7,233 nt of DNA from an uncultured Sutterella sp. (GCA_902477615.1 CABSHY010000064.1:1-7233), one strand, 5' to 3'. Positions 1-5,165 are shown, counted from the stretch's first letter. Notes: a model not told the origin generated them from the sequence alone. Numbers and translations are program-made.

Positions 1-43
1 TATTCGACTTATCGAATTCTTTTGCGGTATGCTTTCTGCTCAT
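1..43 (-). CDS. Possible start of a minus-strand gene, cut by the window edge
   Basis: Reading the minus strand from an ATG at 43-41 gives 14 open codons (MSRKHTAKEFDKSN) before the window ends. An AAGGA Shine-Dalgarno-like sequence lies at 56-52, eight bases upstream of the ATG. The lysine/arginine-rich start with an EF pair loosely resembles the N-terminus of IS3-type OrfA transposase proteins, but 14 residues are too few to assign a family. The start codon and ribosome site fall inside one arm of an inverted repeat (42-53 with 107-118), an arrangement known for some transposase genes. The plus strand is also open here, in a frame ending at TAA 82-84, so the coding strand is not certain. 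Confidence 0.3.
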   Translation of the reverse strand, partial: MSRKHTAKEFDKSN

Positions 44-118
44 GACATGGGTCCTTTTTAAAGTTATTGCCTAAACTTATTCTCTCCCATTTCGGGAGGG
101 AGGAGTGATCCATGTCAT
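42..118. repeat. Nested inverted repeat with inner stem-loop
   Basis: The 12-base arm ATGACATGGGTC (42-53) is matched in inverse orientation by GATCCATGTCAT (107-118) with one mismatch. Inside this, 81-88 and 94-101 form an 8-bp stem (TCTCTCCC with GGGAGGGA, one G-T pair) around an ATTTC loop. In a minus-strand transcript the outer arms would pair over the AAGGA ribosome site and part of the ATG at 43-41. This could be an insertion-sequence end or a translation-blocking leader; the sequence does not decide which. Confidence 0.6.
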
Positions 119-270
119 TAAAGCGATGGTTTTACGGCCCTACTGATAAAAATAACTCATTGAAATGAGAAAAATTAATTTTGAATCCTATCTATTTAAA
201 AACTGAAATCTAAAAGAAGTTTTTTGTAAAAAGTAAGAGTAAACCTTAATAGGAGTTTTCCTAATCTCTC
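119..270. other. AT-rich intergenic stretch, no gene seen
   Basis: This stretch is AT-rich and no reading frame in it looks like a protein. A short CTCAT/ATGAG hairpin (156-169, loop TGAA) is followed on the minus strand by TTATTTTT, which could be a weak minus-strand terminator. A second 5-bp hairpin (TAGGA 250-254 with TCCTA 259-263) is followed by a pyrimidine-rich run ending in six Ts. Both stems are too short to call confidently. Confidence 0.4.
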
Positions 271-299
271 TTTTTTATAGGAATATCAAATTTTATAAT
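271..299 (+). promoter_or_regulatory. Putative sigma-70 promoter of the asparaginase gene
   Basis: A perfect TATAAT -10 box lies at 294-299, about 60 bases before the ATG at 360. The hexamer 17 bp upstream (271-276) is TTTTTT, only a weak match to TTGACA. The presumed 5' leader contains GATCTTGC twice (305-312 and 314-321) and the 10-bp palindrome TCTTGCAAGA (316-325), which might be an operator. Confidence 0.45.
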
Positions 300-359
300 C
301 GTCGGATCTTGCTGATCTTGCAAGACAAATTAGTACTCAATAAATGCAAAGGATTGAAC

Positions 360-1389
360 ATGAAGAAACAACTTCTTGCTATGGCCCTTGGTCTCACGTT
401 TGCTGTTGCTGCAAACGCCGCCGACGCACAGTATCGCCTTGTTATTCACGGTGGTGCTGGCAACATTACTGCTGACCGTTTTACCCCTGAACAACAAGCT
501 GAATACCATGCAGGTCTCCAAAAAGCCCTTCTTGCTGGTAACAAAGTTTTAGCAAGTGGCGGTACGGCCATTGATGCAGTGAAGGCTGCTATCAACGAAA
601 TGGAACTCAATCCGATCTTTAATGCTGGTCGTGGTGCTGTGTTCACAAATGAAGGTAAGAACGAACTTGACTCTTCTATCATGGACGGTAAGACCCTTAT
701 GGCAGGTGCCGTTGCTGGTGTTACCAATATTAAGCACCCGATTAATTGTGCAGACATCGTTCGCACGAAGTCTCCTCACGTTATGATGGCGACGAAGGGC
801 GCAGAAAAGTTCTGTGCTCAAGCAAAACCGTTATGACCAGCTCAAGAAAGCTCAAGAAAAAGAACAAGTTATTCTTGACCACGATGGCGCCACAAAGAAA
901 AAGACTGCTAACGCAGAGCTCTACATTGATCCGTTAATGTATGACTATAAGTATGGTACGGTTGGTGCTGTTGCCTTAGATAAAGACGGTAACCTTGCAG
1001 CAGGTACCTCCACGGGTGGTATGACCAATAAGCGCTATGGTCGCATCGGTGACAGTCCTGTGATTGGTGCTGGTACCTATGCTAATAATAAGTCCGTCGC
1101 AGTATCTGCAACGGGTTCTGGCGAAATGTTCATCCGTACGTCTGCCGCTTACAATGTTCACTCCCGTTACACGCACTTAGGTGAAAATGTTCAAAAGGCT
1201 GGTGACGCAGTGATCAAAGAAATCGGTGACATCAAGGGCACGGGCGGTATGATTATTCTCGACGCTAAGGGTAACTTCGCCTTCCCGATGAACTCCGCTG
1301 GTATGCACCGCGGTATGATCGACTCTAAGGGCGTCCCGATGACCGCTATGTTCGGTGATGAACAATTGCGTCATTTCAAAGCTAAGTAA
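360..1389 (+). pseudogene. iaaA: Periplasmic isoaspartyl peptidase/L-asparaginase, frame-disrupted
   Basis: This is a plant-type (Ntn-hydrolase) asparaginase, a family that removes beta-aspartyl residues from isoaspartyl peptides and hydrolyses asparagine. Translation most likely starts at ATG 360, with AAAGGA at 348-353; an upstream in-frame start at 309 would bury the signal peptide. The first 20 residues form a Sec signal (MKK, hydrophobic core, ANA before the cleavage point), so the product would be periplasmic. IHGGAGN follows at residues 29-35. The first frame stops at TGA 834-836. Homology resumes in another frame from about 820 (QNRYDQLKKAQ) and runs to TAA 1387-1389. It includes the autocleavage/nucleophile motif GTVG (Thr codon 958-960) and STGGMTNK. 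Against E. coli IaaA, recalled from memory, about ten residues are missing at the frame change, consistent with a deletion of 3n+2 bases such as 32 or 35. The first frame alone ends before the catalytic threonine. A sequencing error is less likely because residues are also missing. Confidence 0.85.
816..856 (+). repeat. Three copies of GCTCAAG at the frame-change site
   Basis: GCTCAAG occurs at 816-822, 840-846 and 850-856, exactly where the asparaginase reading frame breaks and where residues appear to be missing. Short direct repeats of this kind are substrates for slippage or recombination deletions, so they are a plausible cause of the lesion. Confidence 0.6.
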
Positions 1390-1399
1390 TCTATAGCCT

Positions 1400-1467
1400 A
1401 TCGGATGGGGTGGCGATAAGCCACCCTTCCACACCACCGGGCATACGGGTCCGTACACGGCGGTTCC
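1400..1467 (-). ncRNA. Group II intron domains V and VI
   Basis: On the minus strand, ACCGCCG pairs with CGGTGGT to form the lower stem of domain V, and TACG/CGTA closes a GACC loop (1467-1431). One mismatch interrupts the lower stem. Domain V is the catalytic heart of the ribozyme. Downstream, GGGTGGC and GCCACCC (1426-1420 with 1414-1408) form a domain VI-like hairpin, followed by CATCCGAT to position 1400. I could not place the bulged branch-point adenosine with certainty. On the plus strand this hairpin follows the asparaginase stop but has only a short T run, so it would be a poor terminator. Confidence 0.7.
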
Positions 1468-1482
1468 TCTAAACATCTAGCC

Positions 1483-1974
1483 CTACAAGTCCGTCAAGCA
1501 GAGCCATCCATGCTTGCGTAGTCGTTCATTAGTTAACGTTGTAGACAATATCCAACTGCGTACAATCGCCCAATAGCCCTTTGATGTGTTGGCCCATTCC
1601 CAGGCTTTACACCTGTTGACTCCCAACTTCATCAAGGCTTCATACTTCGTCTTGATTTTCTTCCATCACTTCCAGTACAGCATCCGGATTCGCCGTCTAG
1701 TGCACTCATCAAGAGTCTGTATCCTTGTCTTGCTTAGGCCGATCTTGAAGTAGTTGTACCACCCTCTTAACGTCGTAGTTAGTTCGGTTTGGTACCTTTC
1801 GAGACTGATCCCTCGACTTCTTCCAAGGATGGCCTTGATTTTCAACTTGAGCTTTTTGAGACTTTTCTTGTGAGGGCGAGGGTTGTATTTCCCCTCTCTT
1901 TTCGAGAAGCCAAAGCCCAAAAATTTCAAATCATCGGGAGAGGCAAGTTTCGATATTTTTGTCTTCTCTCTATT
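1483..1974 (-). pseudogene. ltrA: Group II intron reverse transcriptase/maturase, C-terminal fragment
   Basis: LtrA-type proteins copy the intron RNA into DNA and help it fold and splice. What remains reads NREKTK at the end of the RT domain, KFLGF, then the X/maturase domain with RSRGIS, LRGWYNYFK and RRRIRMLYWK. The C-terminal block follows (AWEWANTSKGYW, ILSTTLTNERL) and ends at TAG 1485-1483. This is roughly the last 40% of a protein usually about 420 residues long. A TGA at 1668-1666 interrupts the otherwise continuous frame between YWK and WKKIK, where homologs have a sense codon. No HNH endonuclease domain is seen after the maturase domain. The 5' truncation plus the internal stop make this a dead gene. 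Confidence 0.88.
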
Positions 1975-1997
1975 CTAGATTCCCCTATCTCTGATCA

Positions 1998-2025
1998 CCT
2001 AGCAGTCACATGCTAGGAGCTCCTA
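1998..2025. repeat. Two overlapping, mutually exclusive hairpins
   Basis: CCTAGCA (1998-2004) pairs with TGCTAGG (2011-2017) around GTCACA. The right arm overlaps a perfect 12-bp palindrome, TAGGAGCTCCTA (2014-2025). Both structures cannot form at once in RNA. No T run follows, so this is not a simple terminator. It lies between the truncated intron and the toxin-antitoxin promoter and may be a leftover mobile-element end. Confidence 0.5.
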
Positions 2026-2074
2026 CAAATGAATTTATAATTACACTCCCCTCACTAGTAGTAACAATTCAACC

Positions 2075-2101
2075 ATATTGCGCAATGTCGCTCAATATAA
2101 T
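2075..2101 (+). promoter_or_regulatory. Promoter -10 and operator of the toxin-antitoxin operon
   Basis: TATAAT at 2096-2101 is a consensus -10 box 32 bases before the antitoxin ATG; no good -35 is seen at 17 bp. Just upstream is the perfect 10-bp palindrome ATTGCGCAAT (2077-2086), and ATATTG (2075-2080) is mirrored by CAATAT (2093-2098), overlapping the -10 box. DinJ/RelB antitoxins bind such palindromes to repress their own operon, so this is the likely operator. Confidence 0.6.
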
Positions 2102-2133
2102 ACAATTTAGATTAATAAATAAGGGAGCATACT

Positions 2134-2400
2134 ATGGCAACTGCAATTAATGTTAGTGTTGATGAAACCTTAAAAAAAGAGGCTACAGATTTATATGCAG
2201 ACCTTGGTTTAACTGTCCAAGAAGCAATTCGTATTTTTCTTAGAAGATCTGTTCGTATGCGGGGAATGCCTTTTCCCATGAATCAAATCAGTCAAATGGA
2301 TATGGCTGACGCTGAAATTCGTCACTATCTAACAACAGGCAAAGGATTAAAAACTTTTAAAACTTCGAAAGAAGCATTTGATGCCCTCGATCAATTGTAG
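2134..2400 (+). CDS. dinJ: RelB/DinJ-family antitoxin
   Basis: This 88-residue protein is the antitoxin of a type II toxin-antitoxin pair. It would neutralise the YafQ-like toxin encoded next to it and, through its N-terminal ribbon-helix-helix fold, bind its own promoter. The N-terminus (ATAINVSVDETLKKEA) is the DNA-binding strand and first helix typical of DinJ. VQEAIRIFLRRSV (residues 28-40) is the second helix, and the FDALDQL tail belongs to the toxin-binding part. AAGGGAG at 2121-2127 is a strong ribosome site six bases before the ATG. The frame overlaps the toxin gene by 20 bases, which implies translational coupling. No lesion is visible. The gene lies inside the inferred end of an integrated island, where such pairs often stabilise the element. 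Confidence 0.88.
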   Translation: MATAINVSVDETLKKEATDLYADLGLTVQEAIRIFLRRSVRMRGMPFPMNQISQMDMADAEIRHYLTTGKGLKTFKTSKEAFDALDQL

Positions 2401-2680
2401 ACCTCCACTTCGAATTTCTTTTACTAAAACGTTTCTCAAAGCATATAAACGTTGCAAAAGTTCCGGTCGTTATAACTTGAACAAAGTTAAAGACGCTTTA
2501 GATATGCTAGCATCTCGGCAAAATTTGCCTCCATCTTATAGAGACCATGAATTAATAGGGAATTGGTGTGGCTATCGTGAATGTCACCTTGGCGGTGACT
2601 TTTTGCTAATTTATAGAATTGAAAACGATCGTCTTATCATTGCTGCTATGCTTGGTAGTCACAATGATTGTTTTTCATAA
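2381..2680 (+). CDS. yafQ: YafQ-family mRNA interferase toxin
   Basis: The 99-residue product is a RelE/ParE-superfamily ribonuclease toxin of the YafQ branch; YafQ cleaves mRNA on the ribosome. The E. coli YafQ active-site residues (recalled: H50, H63, D67, W68, H87, F91) have counterparts here: H56 in YRDHEL, H69 in ECH, D73, F74 in place of W68, H94 in GSHNDCF, and F98. The catalytic set is therefore essentially complete. I chose ATG 2381, which overlaps the antitoxin by 20 bases and has GAAAGAAG a few bases upstream; a TTG at 2378 is directly adjacent and in frame. Homology to the family begins around LRISFTKTF (residue 10), so the first nine residues could be an extension. It is probably an active toxin held by the DinJ partner. 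Confidence 0.88.
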   Translation: MPSINCRPPLRISFTKTFLKAYKRCKSSGRYNLNKVKDALDMLASRQNLPPSYRDHELIGNWCGYRECHLGGDFLLIYRIENDRLIIAAMLGSHNDCFS

Positions 2681-2747
2681 TCTCTTTTATCAAGACTCTT
2701 TGTGAATAGCTTGACTATCATCAACGAAATGAAATTTTTTCTTAATA

Positions 2748-2771
2748 GTGGACACAATGGTGGACAAATTG
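2748..2771 (+). repeat. Paired 12-bp direct repeats left of the att site
   Basis: GTGGACACAATG (2748-2759) is followed immediately by GTGGACAAATTG (2760-2771), which matches at 10 of 12 positions. They lie 36 bases to the left of the tRNA-Ser att core. Tyrosine integrases use short repeated arm sites flanking the core, so these are candidate integrase or excisionase arm sites. This is inferred from position and form only. Confidence 0.45.
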
Positions 2772-2806
2772 CAATTCTCAAGGTAATTCATTGATTTTTA
2801 ATTTCT

Positions 2807-2829
2807 TTCGAATCTCACCTCCTCCGCCA
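2807..2829 (+). other. tRNA-Ser 3' end fragment, attR-like site of an integrated element
   Basis: The segment contains a T-loop TTCGAAT (2807-2813), a T-stem 3' arm CTCAC (2814-2818), an acceptor 3' arm CTCCTCC (2819-2825), discriminator G (2826) and encoded CCA (2827-2829). G before CCA and the GGAGGAG acceptor partner this implies fit tRNA-Ser. The bases just upstream (TTTCT) cannot pair with CTCAC and no tRNA body precedes it, so it is not a functional tRNA. Tyrosine-recombinase elements that integrate at the 3' end of a tRNA gene restore the gene at one end and leave exactly this fragment at the other. The native-looking terminator to the right indicates chromosome to the right and element to the left. 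The intact tRNA-Ser should lie left of the window. Confidence 0.75.
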
Positions 2830-2844
2830 AGGATTCAATAGTAG

Positions 2845-2871
2845 CAGGCCTTTGAGGCCTGTTATTTTTTT
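2845..2871 (+). terminator. Rho-independent terminator downstream of the tRNA-Ser fragment
   Basis: CAGGCCT (2845-2851) pairs perfectly with AGGCCTG (2855-2861) around a TTG loop, followed by TTATTTTTTT (2862-2871). Stem and T run are both strong. It begins 15 bases after the CCA end and was most likely the terminator of the original tRNA-Ser gene before integration. Confidence 0.85.
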
Positions 2872-2873
2872 AA

Positions 2874-2892
2874 CCCCACAAAAAGCCCCACA
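2874..2892 (-). repeat. Paired CCCCACA repeats right of the att site
   Basis: CCCCACA occurs at 2874-2880 and 2886-2892, start to start 12 bp, the same spacing as the GTGGACA pair on the other side of the att core. On the minus strand they read TGTGGGG. They may be arm-type sites from an earlier integration event. The sequence from 2893 to 3003 has no recognisable gene; the minus-strand open frame through it resembles no protein family I know. Confidence 0.4.
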
Positions 2893-3003
2893 GTTTTGAC
2901 GATAAACTACAAGCCTATCGCCAAAGACCTTAGCGTTAAAATAAGACAACACACAAATGCATCGTCCGATGGAGCTGTCTTTGGTAGTCTCATATCCATC
3001 CAC

Positions 3004-4338
3004 CTACATATCATCCATTGTCAAACAAGAAGGTTGAGGTGATAACGTCCAATTTTTCAACTCTTTGGTTTTGAGAATTTCCACTTTATCCAAAAACTCT
3101 CGTTCTCTAAACTGACTCCGTTGGCGCTTAACTTCGGCAACAAAAGCGACCTTTGTCGTTAAATCTGTGGCCACGATATCAATCTCGGCTTGAGGTTCAC
3201 CTTTTTTCATTTGCCACCAAGAGTCAACCATAAGGTATTTACCGGTTTCCTGGAGTTTTTCTCGGAAATAATCCTCCAGCGCAAACCCTGTGAACGTCGT
3301 GTAATCTCTTTCAATGATTGTTTTCAGAGCCTGCGATTGATCCATTTCAATTAACGAACGATACTTGTACATATATCGGAACCAGAATCTTAAAAACTGA
3401 TCTTTTAACGCGAATTGGACATTTTGACTGCCAGGTTTTGAGAAAATCGGACGCTTTTTTTGGATTAATTCATATTCTTCTTCGAGTTTCTTTAATTGAC
3501 CACCAATTGAAGCGCCCCCTAACAGCGATGTGATTTGTCCTTGCGTCGTAAAACCTGCTGCAATAGAAGAAATAATCGAAAAATACGTTCCGTAGTCACG
3601 ACCGAACTCCATCACCAACAAATCCCTACCTTCCGTCAAAAATAATGACCCCGGTTCAACAATGCATTCAATCATTTGATCCTTGGTTACACACCCACGA
3701 TCCATCAACAACTCAATGTACTTGGGAACGCCACCTGTGAACGCATATAACGCCAACAAATCTTCCGACGCGTACTGAGGGTTGTACGTCTGCAAGATGT
3801 CTTTAAGAACGTCTGTTCGAAAAGGTCGAAGTTGAATGATTTGAGATGCACGACCAAAAAGCGGCTCATGAGAATCTTGAAAAATTCTTTTCATTAATGA
3901 ATGAACTGACCCGCTCACAATCAAATTTACTTTCGTTGTATCTTTGTATTGATCCCAAATCGACTGAATTTGACTAAAGACAGCAGCATTTATGGTAAAA
4001 AATTCTTGAAACTCATCGATAACCAGTGTGAAAGATTGATGACGACCCACCTGCATCACCAATTCAAACAACTTTGAAAAATTTTTCACTTCATTAGGAA
4101 TCAGCACGCCCAATTTTTCAGTAGCTACTTGAGCAAATTCACCACATAGCATCGCCTCATTGCTGCGTGTCACAAACCAATACACCATGACTTCATCGGG
4201 AAAACTATTCAAAATTAACTTTGTTTTCCCAATGCGACGACGACCGGTGACTACCGTTAATTGAGAACCGGAGCTCAGTGTTCTCGCAAGCGCCCCTTGC
4301 AATTGTTGTCGTTCTTTAATGCGATCAAAAAATTTCAT
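3004..4338 (-). CDS. AAA+ ATPase with C-terminal DUF234 (PD-(D/E)xK-like) domain
   Basis: This 444-residue cytoplasmic protein belongs to the archaeal-type STAND/AAA+ ATPase family (ATPase_2 plus DUF234) whose cellular role is not established. Walker A is GRRRIGKT (residues 32-39), Walker B is LVIDEF (105-110), and LIVSGS (139-144) is a sensor-like strand. FTGGVPKYI (200-208) is the conserved family motif after the ATPase core. A winged-helix region occupies roughly 250-297. The C-terminal domain holds FLRFWFRYM (315-323) and a nuclease-like signature: E385-I-D387, then E402-V-K404. The key residues of both domains are present, so the protein looks complete. ATG 4338-4336 is preceded by GAGGGCGG, a close but usable ribosome site. 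It stands alone on its strand, beside an att site, and has no cognate partner gene nearby, which fits transferred accessory DNA. Confidence 0.88.
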   Translation of the reverse strand: MKFFDRIKERQQLQGALARTLSSGSQLTVVTGRRRIGKTKLILNSFPDEVMVYWFVTRSNEAMLCGEFAQVATEKLGVLIPNEVKNFSKLFELVMQVGRHQSFTLVIDEFQEFFTINAAVFSQIQSIWDQYKDTTKVNLIVSGSVHSLMKRIFQDSHEPLFGRASQIIQLRPFRTDVLKDILQTYNPQYASEDLLALYAFTGGVPKYIELLMDRGCVTKDQMIECIVEPGSLFLTEGRDLLVMEFGRDYGTYFSIISSIAAGFTTQGQITSLLGGASIGGQLKKLEEEYELIQKKRPIFSKPGSQNVQFALKDQFLRFWFRYMYKYRSLIEMDQSQALKTIIERDYTTFTGFALEDYFREKLQETGKYLMVDSWWQMKKGEPQAEIDIVATDLTTKVAFVAEVKRQRSQFREREFLDKVEILKTKELKNWTLSPQPSCLTMDDM

Positions 4339-4366
4339 ACCGCCCTCACTTTGTTACCGTCGTAAA

Positions 4367-4382
4367 TTTTACCATGGTAAAA
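4367..4382. promoter_or_regulatory. 16-bp perfect palindrome in the ATPase leader
   Basis: TTTTACCATGGTAAAA reads the same on both strands. It lies 29 bases upstream of the ATPase start and 18 bases downstream of the predicted -10 box, a typical position for a repressor operator. A 16-bp perfect palindrome is not expected by chance in a gap of this size. Confidence 0.6.
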
Positions 4383-4399
4383 ATAAATACTGCAGAGTT

Positions 4400-4428
4400 A
4401 TTAGTGCACACATTAGATTTTCGTCCAA
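4400..4428 (-). promoter_or_regulatory. Putative promoter of the ATPase gene
   Basis: On the minus strand TTGGAC (4428-4423) and ACTAAT (4405-4400) are 17 bp apart, a reasonable sigma-70 promoter about 60 bases upstream of the ATPase ATG. The -10 match is modest. Perfect palindromes lie on both sides of this promoter. Confidence 0.4.
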
Positions 4429-4435
4429 CAAACTT

Positions 4436-4449
4436 AAACGTATACGTTT
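4436..4449. promoter_or_regulatory. 14-bp perfect palindrome upstream of the ATPase promoter
   Basis: AAACGTATACGTTT is a perfect palindrome starting eight bases upstream of the predicted -35 hexamer. Its sequence differs from the palindrome at 4367-4382, so two different dimeric regulators, or unrelated functions, are possible. Confidence 0.55.
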
Positions 4450-4492
4450 TTTGATGGCATAAAACTCATTGATTTAAAAGTAGTTTTTTTAA

Positions 4493-4584
4493 GTTGAGGT
4501 ATTTGGCTGATTTTTGTTGAGGTATTTGGCCAAAATTCGTTGAGGTGTTTGGCTATTTTTTGTTAAGGTGTTTGGCCAAATTCT
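4493..4584 (+). repeat. Four tandem 23-bp repeats (two 46-bp units), iteron-like
   Basis: Units begin at 4493, 4516, 4539 and 4562, each 23 bp. They share the core GTTGAGGTRTTTGGC (unit 4 has A at position 4) followed by an 8-bp tail. Tails alternate: T-rich in units 1 and 3 (TGATTTTT, TATTTTTT) and CAAA-containing in units 2 and 4 (CAAAATTC, CAAATTCT), where the core end makes the palindrome TTTGGCCAAA. The array is thus also a 46-bp repeat present twice. It lies between the divergent ATPase and phnA genes. Possible meanings are a multi-site protein-binding array such as an operator or iterons, or the leftover end of an IS21- or Tn7-like transposon, whose ends carry similar tandem transposase sites. 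It is not a CRISPR because there are no unique spacers. The stretch 4585-4763 holds no gene I can support. Confidence 0.85.
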
Positions 4585-4763
4585 TACCACATTTTTGTAT
4601 ATCCCACATTGGAGAATTAAAACTTTCTCTTAACCTCTTCTACTCTCCTTTTTTAAACTTGTCGGAGACAATTAGTGATTGTTCGACTATTTCCAATACC
4701 TATTTGTCTTCAATACGTCACAATAGCGCGCATTATTAATGCCCTTTTAAGGACACCAATACA

Positions 4764-5105
4764 ATGACGACTCCTAATTGCCCGAAATGCAATTCCGAAT
4801 ACACGTACGAAGACAACGGCATGTTTGTTTGCCCTGAATGTGCTCACGAGTGGAACGCCGCTGATGAAGCTACCGGTGAAGCCTCTGACGAACTCATCGT
4901 CAAAGATGCCAACGGTACGCGACTTGCCGATGGTGACTCTGTCACGATTATTAAGAGCCTCAAGGTCAAGGGTGCCTCTTCAATGCTCAAGATTGGCACA
5001 AAGGTTAAGAACATTCGTTTGGTCGATGGTGACCACAATATTGACTGCAAGATTGATGGCTTTGGCGCCATGCAATTGAAGTCTGAGTTCGTTAAGAAGC
5101 TTTAA
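4764..5105 (+). CDS. yjdM: PhnA/YjdM-family zinc-ribbon protein
   Basis: The 113-residue protein matches the PhnA (YjdM) family in full length. Residues 6-9 (CPKC) and 23-26 (CPEC) form a zinc ribbon at the N-terminus. The PhnA domain follows from about residue 44 (LIVKDANGTRLADGDSV), with KVKGASSMLKIGTKVKNIRL and the family ending AMQLKSEFVKKL. It was once named after alkylphosphonate uptake, but it is not part of the C-P lyase machinery; its function is unclear, and no phosphonate gene is nearby. Translation starts at ATG 4764 with AAGGA at 4749-4753, a slightly long spacing of ten bases. It appears to be a single-gene transcript closed by the hairpin terminator at 5130. Confidence 0.93.
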   Translation: MTTPNCPKCNSEYTYEDNGMFVCPECAHEWNAADEATGEASDELIVKDANGTRLADGDSVTIIKSLKVKGASSMLKIGTKVKNIRLVDGDHNIDCKIDGFGAMQLKSEFVKKL

Positions 5106-5129
5106 TTAGACGAATTAACCGCATAAACG

Positions 5130-5165
5130 ACCGCCACCAATTTCTGAATTTTGGTGGCGGTTTTC
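5130..5165 (+). terminator. Rho-independent terminator of yjdM
   Basis: ACCGCCACCAA (5130-5140) pairs perfectly with TTGGTGGCGGT (5151-5161) around a 10-base loop, followed by a T-rich run (TTTTCATTT). It ends 20 bases before the stop codon of the convergent Fic-like gene. The minus-strand side has a poor T run, so it is mainly a plus-strand terminator. Confidence 0.85.

Larger units (their letters stand above)
1400..1974 (-). mobile_element. Group II intron, 5'-truncated remnant
   Basis: The minus strand carries the 3' part of a group II intron: the C-terminal portion of the intron-encoded protein (1974 to 1483), then a domain V-like hairpin (1467-1431) and a domain VI-like hairpin (1426-1408), ending in CCATCCGAT at 1400. 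The 3' splice junction is inferred from the typical CGAT ending. The 5' side is lost: recognisable coding stops at 1974, where an in-frame TAG (1977-1975) precedes non-homologous sequence. Domains I-IV and the first part of the reverse transcriptase are absent, so it cannot splice or move by itself. It sits antisense, 11 bases beyond the asparaginase stop codon. Confidence 0.85.

Noticed and set aside
814..1389. Second half of the asparaginase gene as an independent gene
   Set aside because: It begins in mid-domain without a ribosome site or signal peptide, and its sequence continues the first half, so both belong to one disrupted gene.
1408..1428. Rho-independent terminator of the asparaginase gene
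   Set aside because: The GGGTGGC/GCCACCC stem is followed by only two Ts on the plus strand and is better explained as intron domain VI.
1666..1929. Small stand-alone minus-strand gene of 87 codons
   Set aside because: Homology to group II intron maturases continues on both sides of this frame, so it is a piece of a broken intron protein and not an independent gene.
2807..2829. Functional tRNA-Ser gene
   Set aside because: Only the T-loop to CCA part is present; the upstream bases do not pair with the T-stem or acceptor arm.
2815..3003. Minus-strand open frame of 62 codons running through the att site and terminator
   Set aside because: It reads across the tRNA-Ser fragment and a strong terminator, resembles no known family and has no clear ribosome site, so it is most likely chance.
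4493..4584. CRISPR array
   Set aside because: The repeats are directly adjacent with short related tails and no unique spacers, and no cas gene is present.
4545..4739. Plus-strand open frame of 64 codons after the repeats
   Set aside because: It starts inside the repeat array, its composition is AT-driven and it has no family resemblance or good ribosome site.
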